This document shows, piece by piece, positions 33,003 through 40,503 of a stretch of 64,000 nt of DNA. This DNA is from Acidobacteriota bacterium (GTDB lineage Bacteria; Acidobacteriota; Thermoanaerobaculia; UBA5066), in NCBI GenBank assembly GCA_008363385.1, contig RHKY01000010.1, forward strand, positions 1 through 64,000. Direction: 5' to 3'. The notes under the pieces were generated by a model. That model was not told the DNA's origin, did not search any database, and saw nothing but the letters and a program-made list of their open reading frames with translations. Both the position numbers and the translations under genes were made by a program. Every line of letters starts with the position of its first letter. Position 1 is the stretch's first letter.

Positions 33003-33467
33003 TCAGACGCCCCCCTCCGGACGCAGGCTCGCGAAGGTCTGGCGGCCCCACTCGGCGAGCGACTCCCGCAGCCGGGCGTCCCCCGGCAGGTCGAAGACGT
33101 GGAAGAGGAGACGCGCGTCGGCCACCCGCTCGCCCGCGGCCTCCGCCACCGTCCGCGCCTCGAAGTCCTCCTGGCCCCTCTGCGTCACCGTGGCCGAGAG
33201 GACGAGCTCCTCCCCGGGCCTGACGAGCCGGCGGAACTTCGCCTTCTCGACCATCACCAGGAGCGGCCATCGCGCGAAGCCGTACCCCGCGGCCAGGAGC
33301 CAGCCCGCGGTCTGCCCCATCGCCTCGGTCAGGAGGACGCCGGGGACGACCGGCAGGCCCGGGAAGTGATCCAGGAAGACCTCCTCCTCGGGCCGGAAGA
33401 CCTTCCGGGCCACGGCTCGCCGCCCCGGCTCCAGCTCCAGGAACCGGTCGATCAGGACGAAGCGCAC
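33003..33467 (-). CDS. FabZ-like 3-hydroxyacyl-ACP dehydratase
   Basis: A 154-residue hot-dog-fold protein read from a GTG at 33467. The catalytic pair is visible: His34 in FLDHFPGLPVVPG and Glu48 in LLTEAMGQTAGWL, exactly spaced as in FabZ. The following VMVEKAKFRRLVRPGEELVLSATV is the typical central strand region. FabZ removes water from 3-hydroxyacyl-ACP during each elongation cycle. As the first gene of the operon with a private ACP, KS pair and FabL-like reductase, it likely serves this special chain (as fabZXL does in rhizobia) rather than housekeeping synthesis. No dedicated ketoreductase is seen, so a general FabG must supply that step. Confidence 0.87.
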   Translation of the reverse strand: MRFVLIDRFLELEPGRRAVARKVFRPEEEVFLDHFPGLPVVPGVLLTEAMGQTAGWLLAAGYGFARWPLLVMVEKAKFRRLVRPGEELVLSATVTQRGQEDFEARTVAEAAGERVADARLLFHVFDLPGDARLRESLAEWGRQTFASLRPEGGV

Positions 33468-33489
33468 GCGGGGCGCGGCCCCCGCCGGG

Positions 33490-34383
33490 TCAGACCCCGA
33501 GGCCGAGCCCGCTCTTGCGGAGGAAGAGCCAGCCCGCCGCGGCGAGGCTCGCGGCCAGGCCGACGAGCCCCCACTGCGAGAGGGTCGGGACCTCGTTGGC
33601 CGCCAGGCCCCCGGTCGGGTTCGGGGCGAGGATCGGGCTCTGGTAGACGTCCGAGTCGGGGACCGTGTCCCCGTCCAGGTCGAGGATCACGGAGTCCGGG
33701 TGCCCGTCGCCGTTGCTGTCGGCCAGCGGCACGAAGACCTGCGGGGTCGGGTTGCCGGGCGTGCACTGGAAGTTCGGCTTGACGCCGAGGGCCGCCGACT
33801 GGGACCACGGGACCGAGACGTAGTCCGGGTAGGCGTCGCCCGTGATGTCCGACAGGACGAACCCGGTGCTGACGTTCACCGGCCCGCTCCCGCGGTTCCC
33901 CGAGCCGGAGACGCCGTCGTAGATGCCGTCCCCGTTGTAGTCGTTGAAGCCGCCGCTCCCCGTGGCGGCGGTGACCCGCTGGCCCTCGCGGACGGCGGCC
34001 GACGGGTTCGTCTCGCTGAACGAGAAGGAGATCGCGGCCCCTCCCGCCGTCGCCTGGGTGACCGTCACCGCCTGGCTGCGGCCGTACGTCTGCCGCTCCA
34101 CGGTCTGGAACCTCCCGCCGCTCATGTTCGTCATGCCGAAGTAGTTCGACGGCGCGGAGGTGTCGCACTGCCAGGGGCTGGTGAGGTACCCGTCCCCGCC
34201 GCTGGCCCTCGGGGTGAACGGCGCGTCCACGCCCGGATCGGGCCGGCCGTTGCCGTTCGAGTCGACCAGGGCCGGGAAGTTCGGCCCGAAGTAGCGATTC
34301 GTCGACTGCGCCAGGAGGGCGGGCGCGGCCACGACCGCGACGAGGGCGACGGCCACGAGGCAAAGACGGAAGCGAGCGGTCAT
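33490..34383 (-). CDS. secreted protein with IPTL-CTERM sorting signal
   Basis: A 297-residue protein with a signal peptide (MTARFRLCLVAVALVAVVAAPALLAQS) and AGGGGA before its ATG at 34383. The C-terminus has the three-part IPTL-CTERM signal: the motif VPTLSQWGL, a hydrophobic helix (VGLAASLAAAGWLFL) and a basic/short end (RKSGLGLGV). Proteins with this tail are thought to be sorted by an exosortase-H-type enzyme, not encoded here. The body has Asp/Gly-rich repeats (DSNGNGRPDPGVDAPF, DYNGDGIYDG, ADSNGDGHPDSVILDLDGDTVPD) like calcium-binding VCBS/EF-hand-like segments. It ends 22 bases before the lipid operon begins and could share its promoter. Confidence 0.86.
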   Translation of the reverse strand: MTARFRLCLVAVALVAVVAAPALLAQSTNRYFGPNFPALVDSNGNGRPDPGVDAPFTPRASGGDGYLTSPWQCDTSAPSNYFGMTNMSGGRFQTVERQTYGRSQAVTVTQATAGGAAISFSFSETNPSAAVREGQRVTAATGSGGFNDYNGDGIYDGVSGSGNRGSGPVNVSTGFVLSDITGDAYPDYVSVPWSQSAALGVKPNFQCTPGNPTPQVFVPLADSNGDGHPDSVILDLDGDTVPDSDVYQSPILAPNPTGGLAANEVPTLSQWGLVGLAASLAAAGWLFLRKSGLGLGV

Positions 34384-34526
34384 CGAGTTCCCCTTTCGAC
34401 GGATCGTCCCCGGGCAAGCTCTGGTCGTGATCTGGGGTGGGCTTACGGCGACGCAGTCTAAGGACCGGGCGGGAACGGCGTCAAGTTGCGCGGCCCGTGG
34501 CTGCACCGCCCGTAGACTCCCCCGGC

Positions 34527-35855
34527 ATGCGGGCGGGCCGGGTCGCGCTGCGGCTCTACGGGGCCGGGGTCGAGGCGGTCACCTGGCTCGGCCTCGCCCC
34601 GTTCGAGGCAGGGCGGGCGCTGGTGGGCCGCACACCGGCCGGGACGCTCGCCGCGCGCCTCGGGAGGACGGCCCCGGCGGGGCCGCCGCCCTCGCGCCCC
34701 CACCTCCTCGTCCACGCGGTCTCGGTGGGCGAGGTGGCGACGGCGGGCGTCCTCCTCCAGGCGCTCTCCCGGCTCTTCCCGGGCCTCTCGGCGGTCGTCT
34801 CCGTCGGGAACCGCGACGGGTGGAATGCCGCCGGGAGGCTCCGGGAGCGGCTCCCTGCGGTTTCCGGCGTGACGTACCTGCCCTGGGACCGGCCGCGGGC
34901 GCTCCGGCGCTGGCTCGCGGGAAGGGGGTTCGACGGGGTCGTCGTCGTCGAGACCGAGCTCTGGCCGGGGCTCTTCTCGGCCTGCCGCGCGCTCGGCCTC
35001 CCGCTCTTCCTCGCCAACGCCCGGGTCTATCCCCGCGACCTGCCCCGCTACCGCCTGGCGAGGCCTCTCTTCGCCGGGGCGCTCGGCGCGGCGACCTGGA
35101 TCGGGGCGCAGTCGGAGCGCGAGCGGGAGGCCTTCCTCTCTCTCGGGGCGCGGCCCGAGTCCGTGGAGGTGACGGGGAACCTGAAGCTCGACGCGACCCC
35201 GTCCGACCGCCCGCTGCCCCCGCCGTGGGAGGAGGCGCTCTCCCGCCGCGCGCCGGTCCTCGTGGCCGGGAGCACCCACCCTTCGGAGGAGCGCCCGCTC
35301 CTGGCGGCCGCGGCCAGGCTGAGGGAGCGGTTCCCCGGCCTCCTCCTCGTCGTCGCCCCCCGGCACCCCCGGCGCGCCGGGAAGGTGGTCGAGGAGGCCC
35401 GCCGCGAGGGGCTCGTCCCGGTCCTCTGGTCCGCGCCCGACCCGGCCGCCCGTCCCGACGTCCTCGTCGTCGACGAGATCGGGTTCCTCGCCTCGCTCTA
35501 CTCGCGCGCGGCCGTGGCGTTCGTCGGCGGCAGCCTCGTCCCGAAGGGGGGGCAGAACCCCGTCGAGCCGGCCGCGCGCGGAGTGCCGGTGGTGAGCGGG
35601 GCCGACCTCTCGCACTTCGCGGACGTGGCCTCGGCGCTGGAGGCGGCCGGGGCGCTGAGGCGAATCCGGGGCGAGGCCCCCGTGGAGGAGCTGGAGGAGG
35701 CGCTCGGCGCCTGGCTTGCCGACCCGGCCTCGGCGCGGGAAGCGGGACGCGCGGGGCGCCAGGCGCTGGAGGCGCTGCGGGGTGCGGCCGACCGGACGGC
35801 CCGCGCCGTGGCCGCGCGCGTCCCTTCGACGCCGGCCGTGAAGTCCCTCCCGTAA
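34527..35855 (+). CDS. waaA: 3-deoxy-D-manno-octulosonic acid (Kdo) transferase WaaA
   Basis: A 442-residue glycosyltransferase (GT30) read from the ATG at 34527; an upstream in-frame start would extend it with an unlike Arg-rich stretch. Motifs: LLVHAVSVGEVATAG, TYLPWDRPRALRRWL, VVVVETELWPGLF, LPLFLANARVYPRDL, VTGNLKLDATPSD, VLVAGSTHPSEERPLL and AVAFVGGSLVPKGGQNPVEPAARGVPVVSG. It transfers Kdo to lipid IVA at the inner membrane, linking lipid A to the core. It reads away from the IPTL-CTERM gene and the lipid A operon, giving a divergent envelope gene pair. hypF follows 12 bases after its stop, so the hyp genes may be co-transcribed. Confidence 0.95.
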   Translation: MRAGRVALRLYGAGVEAVTWLGLAPFEAGRALVGRTPAGTLAARLGRTAPAGPPPSRPHLLVHAVSVGEVATAGVLLQALSRLFPGLSAVVSVGNRDGWNAAGRLRERLPAVSGVTYLPWDRPRALRRWLAGRGFDGVVVVETELWPGLFSACRALGLPLFLANARVYPRDLPRYRLARPLFAGALGAATWIGAQSEREREAFLSLGARPESVEVTGNLKLDATPSDRPLPPPWEEALSRRAPVLVAGSTHPSEERPLLAAAARLRERFPGLLLVVAPRHPRRAGKVVEEARREGLVPVLWSAPDPAARPDVLVVDEIGFLASLYSRAAVAFVGGSLVPKGGQNPVEPAARGVPVVSGADLSHFADVASALEAAGALRRIRGEAPVEELEEALGAWLADPASAREAGRAGRQALEALRGAADRTARAVAARVPSTPAVKSLP

Positions 35856-35867
35856 CATCCCGGCCGG

Positions 35868-38177
35868 ATGCCGTCCGGAGACGCCGTCGCGCGCCCCGCG
35901 GAGGCCCGGCTCTCCCTGAGGATCCGGGGCGCGGTGCAGGGCGTCGGGTTCCGCCCCTTCGTCTTCCGGCTGGCGACGGGGATGGGCCTGCGCGGCTTCG
36001 TGACGAACACGCCGCAGGGGGTCCTCGTCGAGGTCGAGGGTCCTGCGGAGTCGCTCGCGCTGTTCTCGCGAAGGCTCCGCGACGAGAAGCCCCCCCACGC
36101 TTCCTATGCCGCATGCGAGGAGGAGGTCCTCCCGCCCGCCGGCCTCCCGCCGTTCGAGATCCGGAAGAGCGGGGCGCAGGGGGCCAAGACCGCGGTCGTC
36201 CTGCCCGACCTGGCGACTTGCCCCTTGTGCCTCGGCGAGGTCCTGGACCCGGCCGACCGCCGGTTCCGGTACCCCTTCGCCAACTGCACGAACTGCGGGC
36301 CGAGGTTCTCGATCGTCCTCTCGCTCCCGTACGACCGGCCGGGGACGACGATGCGGGGCTTCGAGATGTGCGAGGCCTGCCGGGCCGAGTACGAGGACCC
36401 GCGCGACCGGAGGTTCCACGCCCAGCCCATCGCCTGCCCCGAGTGCGGGCCCCAGCTCGCCCTCTGGGACGGAGAGGGTAGCGAGATCTCGACGCGACAC
36501 GAGGCGCTCCTCCTCGCGGCCGAGGCGCTCCGGAAGGGGCGCGTCGTCGCGCTGAAGGGGATCGGCGGCTTCCAGCTCCTCTCCGACGCGCGGAGCCCCG
36601 GGGCGGTCGCGCTCCTGAGGAAGCGGAAGCGCCGCGAGGAGAAGCCGTTCGCGGTGATGCTCCCGTCGCTCGACGCCGCGCGGGAGGCCGTCGCGCTCTC
36701 GTCCCTCGAGGAGCGGCTCCTGACCTCCCCCGAGGCCCCGATCCTCCTCGCGCGCCGGAGGGCGGGCGCCTCGGACGCCGTCTGCCCGGAGGTCGCCCCT
36801 GGGAACCCGAACCTCGGCGTCTTCCTGCCGTACACGCCGCTCCACCACCTCCTCCTCCGCGAGCTGGGTTTCGCGCTCGTCGCCACGAGCGGCAACCTCT
36901 CGGACGAGCCGCTCGCCACCGACGAGATCGAGGCCCTCCGGCGCCTCGGGGGGATCGCAGATCTCTACCTCGTCCACGACCGCCCCGTCGCCCGCCCCGT
37001 CGACGACTCGGTCGTCCGCGTCGTCGCGGGCGAGGTCACCGTCCTCCGCCGCGCGCGCGGCTACGCGCCGCTCCCGATCGCGCTCGCGGAACCGCTACCA
37101 CCTCTGCTGGCGGTCGGGGGCCACCTCAAGTGCACGGTCGCGGTCTCGGCGGGGACCGACGTCTTCCTCTCGCAGCACCTCGGCGACCTCGGGACGGCCG
37201 AGTCGGCCGCGGCCTTCACGCGCGCGATCGCCGACCTGACGTCGCTCTACGAGGTGGACCCCGAGGCCGTCGCCTGCGACGCCCACCCCGACTACGTCTC
37301 GACCCGGTGGGCCGAGGCCTCGGGGAAGCCCCTCGTCCGCGTCCAGCACCACCACGCCCACGTCCTCTCCGCGATGGCCGAGCACGGCCTCCCGGGCCCC
37401 GTCCTGGGCGTCTCGTGGGACGGGACGGGGTGGGGACCGGACGGGACCGTCTGGGGCGGAGAGATCCTCCGCGTCGCCGGGGCCTCCTACGAACGGCTCG
37501 CCAGGCTCCGGCCCTTCCCGCTCCCGGGGGGCGAGGCTGCCGTCCGCGAGCCGCGCCGCTCGGCGCTGGGCCTCCTCGTCGCCTCCGGGACGCCGCTCGA
37601 CGCGAGCCCGGACCTCCCGTGGCCGGGGGCCTTCGATCCGAGGGAGCGCGAGGTCCTCGTCCGGGCGGCCGCGCGCGGCGTCAACGCGCCCCTCACGTCG
37701 AGCCTCGGCCGCCTCTTCGACGCCGTCGCCTCGCTCTCGGGCTCCCGGCAGCGCTGCCGGTTCGAGGGGCAGGCGGCCATGGAGCTGGAGTTCGCGCTCG
37801 CGGAGGGGTGGGAGGCCGAGGGGGCGTACCCGATTCCTCTCCGCGAGATGCCGGCGGGGCCGGCCGAGGCGGACTGGGGTCCGCTCCTTGCGGCTCTCCT
37901 CGCCGACGTCGCGGCGCGGGTGCCGCTGGCAACCGTCTCGGCGAAGCTCCACAATGGCCTCGTGGAGATGGTGGTCGCGGCGGCGCGGGCCGCGGGGGAG
38001 CGCCTCGTCCTCCTGACGGGGGGCTGCTTCCAGAACCGGGCCCTCTCGGAGCGGGCCGTGGCGCGCCTGTCGGAGGAGGGCTTCACGCCCCTCCTCCAGC
38101 GGCGCGTCCCGCCGAACGACGGCGGGATCTCGCTGGGGCAGCTCGTCGCGGCCGCCCGCCTGAGGGGAGGTGCCTGA
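35868..38177 (+). CDS. hypF: hydrogenase maturation carbamoyltransferase HypF
   Basis: A 769-residue protein with all HypF modules in order: acylphosphatase-like domain ([16 protein letters not shown], ~residues 15-105), two zinc fingers (CPLC...[10 protein letters not shown] and CEAC...CPECGP, each C-x2-C-x18-C-x2-C), the YrdC-like domain ([26 protein letters not shown]) and the Kae1-like C-terminal domain ([47 protein letters not shown]). It uses carbamoyl phosphate and ATP to place a carbamoyl group on the C-terminal Cys of HypE, the source of the cyanide ligands of [NiFe]-hydrogenase. It shares one base with the hypD start. No hypC lies between, unlike many operons. Confidence 0.96.
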   Translation: MPSGDAVARPAEARLSLRIRGAVQGVGFRPFVFRLATGMGLRGFVTNTPQGVLVEVEGPAESLALFSRRLRDEKPPHASYAACEEEVLPPAGLPPFEIRKSGAQGAKTAVVLPDLATCPLCLGEVLDPADRRFRYPFANCTNCGPRFSIVLSLPYDRPGTTMRGFEMCEACRAEYEDPRDRRFHAQPIACPECGPQLALWDGEGSEISTRHEALLLAAEALRKGRVVALKGIGGFQLLSDARSPGAVALLRKRKRREEKPFAVMLPSLDAAREAVALSSLEERLLTSPEAPILLARRRAGASDAVCPEVAPGNPNLGVFLPYTPLHHLLLRELGFALVATSGNLSDEPLATDEIEALRRLGGIADLYLVHDRPVARPVDDSVVRVVAGEVTVLRRARGYAPLPIALAEPLPPLLAVGGHLKCTVAVSAGTDVFLSQHLGDLGTAESAAAFTRAIADLTSLYEVDPEAVACDAHPDYVSTRWAEASGKPLVRVQHHHAHVLSAMAEHGLPGPVLGVSWDGTGWGPDGTVWGGEILRVAGASYERLARLRPFPLPGGEAAVREPRRSALGLLVASGTPLDASPDLPWPGAFDPREREVLVRAAARGVNAPLTSSLGRLFDAVASLSGSRQRCRFEGQAAMELEFALAEGWEAEGAYPIPLREMPAGPAEADWGPLLAALLADVAARVPLATVSAKLHNGLVEMVVAAARAAGERLVLLTGGCFQNRALSERAVARLSEEGFTPLLQRRVPPNDGGISLGQLVAAARLRGGA

Positions 38178-39268
38178 TGAAGTACCTCGACGAGTACCGC
38201 GACGCCGAAGGGGTGCGGAAGCTGGCCGCGGCGATCGGCCGGGCCGCCACGCGCCCCTTCACGATCATGGAGATCTGCGGCGGGCAGACGCACGCCATCG
38301 TCCGGTTCGGCTTGGACGAGCTGCTGCCGAGGACGCTGACGCTCGTCCACGGGCCCGGCTGTCCCGTCTGCGTCACGCCGCTCGAGCTCCTCGACAAGGC
38401 GCTGGCGATCGCGAAGCGGCCCGAGGTGACGTTCTGCTCCTTCGGGGACATGCTGCGCGTCCCGGGGAGCGCGGGCGACCTCTTCTCGGTGAAGGCCGGC
38501 GGCGGGGACGTGAGGATCGTCTACTCGCCTCTCGACGCCGTGAAGCTCGCCCGCGAGAGGCGCGACCGGCAGGTCGTCTTCTTCGCCGTCGGGTTCGAGA
38601 CGACGGCCCCGGCGAACGCGATGGCCGTCCGCGAGGCCGCGCGCGAGGGGCTCGAGAACTTCTCGATCCTCGTCTCGCACGTCCTCGTCCCCCCGGCGAT
38701 GGAGGCGATCCTCTCGGCCGAGGACAACCTGGTCCAGGGGTTCCTCGCCGCCGGGCACGTCTGCGCGGTGATGGGGACGCGCGAGTACGACCCGATCGCC
38801 GCGAGGTACCGCGTCCCGATCGTCGTGACCGGGTTCGAGCCGATCGACATCCTCGAGGGCGTCCTCGGCTGCGTCACGCAGCTCTCGGAGGGAAAGGCCG
38901 AGGTCGAGAACCGGTACGCGCGCGTCGTCCGTCCCGAGGGGAACCTCCCGGCCCGCGCGGTGATCGAGGAGGTCTTCGAGGTGGGCGACCGGGCCTGGCG
39001 CGGCATCGGCGTCATCCCCCGGAGCGGCTACCGGCTGCGCGAGAGGTACGCCGCCCACGACGCCGAGCGGAAGTTCGACGTCGGCGCGATCGCGACGAAG
39101 GAGCCCGAGGAGTGCATCAGCGGCCTCATCCTCAGAGGCCGCAGGAAGCCCCCCGACTGCGCGGCGTTCGGAACCCTCTGCACGCCGGAGCACCCGCTCG
39201 GCGCCACGATGGTCTCGGCCGAGGGGGCCTGCGCGGCTTACTTCCGCTACAAGGCGCACACGGCCTGA
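38177..39268 (+). CDS. hypD: hydrogenase maturation protein HypD
   Basis: A 363-residue protein whose ATG overlaps the hypF stop by one base. Key residues: Cys34 in EICGGQTHA, Cys62/Cys65 in GPGCPVC, the [10 protein letters not shown] motif, and four C-terminal cysteines (313, 328, 335, 352) expected to hold a [4Fe-4S] cluster, within [22 protein letters not shown] and EGACAAY. HypD with HypC forms the scaffold on which Fe(CN)2CO is built. A longer in-phase frame from 37130 overlaps hypF in another frame and is a shadow. hypE follows two bases later. Confidence 0.96.
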   Translation: MKYLDEYRDAEGVRKLAAAIGRAATRPFTIMEICGGQTHAIVRFGLDELLPRTLTLVHGPGCPVCVTPLELLDKALAIAKRPEVTFCSFGDMLRVPGSAGDLFSVKAGGGDVRIVYSPLDAVKLARERRDRQVVFFAVGFETTAPANAMAVREAAREGLENFSILVSHVLVPPAMEAILSAEDNLVQGFLAAGHVCAVMGTREYDPIAARYRVPIVVTGFEPIDILEGVLGCVTQLSEGKAEVENRYARVVRPEGNLPARAVIEEVFEVGDRAWRGIGVIPRSGYRLRERYAAHDAERKFDVGAIATKEPEECISGLILRGRRKPPDCAAFGTLCTPEHPLGATMVSAEGACAAYFRYKAHTA

Positions 39269-39270
39269 CG

Positions 39271-40344
39271 ATGTCCGACGACATGTCCAAAGAGAAGCCG
39301 ACCTTCACCCTCTCCTGCCCGGCCCCGATCCGCGACTACGGAAACGTCCTCCTCGCCCACGGCGGCGGCGGCCGCCTGATGCACGACCTGATCGAGAAGG
39401 TCTTCGCTCCCGCGTTTACGAACCCGTACCTCGGCCAGCGGCACGACGGGGCCGTCGTCGAGGTGGGCGGGGCGCGCCTGGCCTTCACGACCGACGGCCA
39501 CGCCGTCAGCCCGCTCTTCTTCCCCGGAGGCGACATCGGGAGCCTCTCGGTGAACGGGACGGTGAACGACCTCGCGATGTGCGGGGCGCGCCCCCTCTAC
39601 CTCTCCGCGGCCTTCCTGATCGAGGAGGGGTTCCCCGTCGCGGACCTGACGCGCGTCGTCGACTCGATGGGGAGAGCCGCGAAGGAAGCCGGCGTCCTCG
39701 TCGTCACGGGCGACACGAAGGTCGTCGACAAGGGGAAGGGGGACGGCGTCTTCGTGACGACGGCCGGCCTCGGCCTCGTCGAGCACGACCTCGTCATCGC
39801 CCCGTCGAGCGTGACCCCGGGAGACGTCCTGATCCTCTCCGGCGACGTCGGCCGGCACGGGATGGCGGTGATGTCGGTCCGCGAGGGGCTCGCCTTCGAG
39901 AGCGAGATCACGAGCGACTGCGCGCCGCTCCACGACCTCGTCCTGGCGTGGCTGGAAGCGGGAGTGAAGCTCTGCTGCCTGCGCGACCTGACCCGCGGCG
40001 GCCTCGCGGGAGCCGTCGTCGAGATCGCCCAGGACGGGAAGGTCGACATCGAGATGGACGAGCGCGCAGTCAGCGTCCGCGAGGACGTGAGAGGCGCCTG
40101 CGAGATCCTCGGCCTCGACCCCCTCTACGTCGCCAACGAGGGCCGCCTCGTGGCTTTCGTGGCCGCGGACGACGAAGCAAAGGCCCTCGCCATCCTCGAA
40201 CGCCTCCGCCCCGGCCTCGGCGGCGGCAGGATCGGCCGCGTCACCGGCCGCTCGACCCACGGCAACGTCGTCCTGAAGACGGCGGTAGGAGCGTCGAGGC
40301 TCCTGACCCTCCTCTCGGGAGAGCAGCTGCCGCGGATTTGCTAG
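39271..40344 (+). CDS. hypE: hydrogenase maturation protein HypE
   Basis: A 357-residue PurM/AIR-synthase-fold protein. It has the N-terminal [16 protein letters not shown] motif, the ATP-binding [22 protein letters not shown] and DLTRGGLAG blocks, and ends exactly in PRIC, whose Cys is the residue carbamoylated by HypF and dehydrated to thiocyanate. Start ATG 39271, two bases after hypD. Together hypF-hypD-hypE supply the cyanide ligands for a [NiFe]-hydrogenase; the enzyme itself and hypA, hypB and hypC are not in this window. Confidence 0.96.
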   Translation: MSDDMSKEKPTFTLSCPAPIRDYGNVLLAHGGGGRLMHDLIEKVFAPAFTNPYLGQRHDGAVVEVGGARLAFTTDGHAVSPLFFPGGDIGSLSVNGTVNDLAMCGARPLYLSAAFLIEEGFPVADLTRVVDSMGRAAKEAGVLVVTGDTKVVDKGKGDGVFVTTAGLGLVEHDLVIAPSSVTPGDVLILSGDVGRHGMAVMSVREGLAFESEITSDCAPLHDLVLAWLEAGVKLCCLRDLTRGGLAGAVVEIAQDGKVDIEMDERAVSVREDVRGACEILGLDPLYVANEGRLVAFVAADDEAKALAILERLRPGLGGGRIGRVTGRSTHGNVVLKTAVGASRLLTLLSGEQLPRIC

Positions 40345-40503
40345 ATCCCGGGGAACGTCCTGGCGACTCGAACGACGAAAATAAGCCGCGGAACGCACTG
40401 CGATCGTGTCTCGGATGCCCCCGATGTGAGATCCGGCTTCGTCCGGACACTTCTTGACGGCGCTGTTCGGACGAGCGGAGACTCTCTCGAGGAGGTGCGT
40501 CGC

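Noticed and set aside
24379-33467. An aryl polyene or other pigment gene cluster
   Set aside because: The KS pair, ACP, dehydratase and acyltransferase fit partly, but there is no ammonia lyase, LolA-like carrier protein, MMPL exporter or AMP ligase, and LpxB and LpxD are woven into the operon, which points to lipid A.
34458-36977. An 839-codon minus-strand frame across waaA and hypF
   Set aside because: The plus-strand genes here match waaA and hypF along their whole length with all motifs; the minus frame is Arg/Gly-rich with no recognisable domain.
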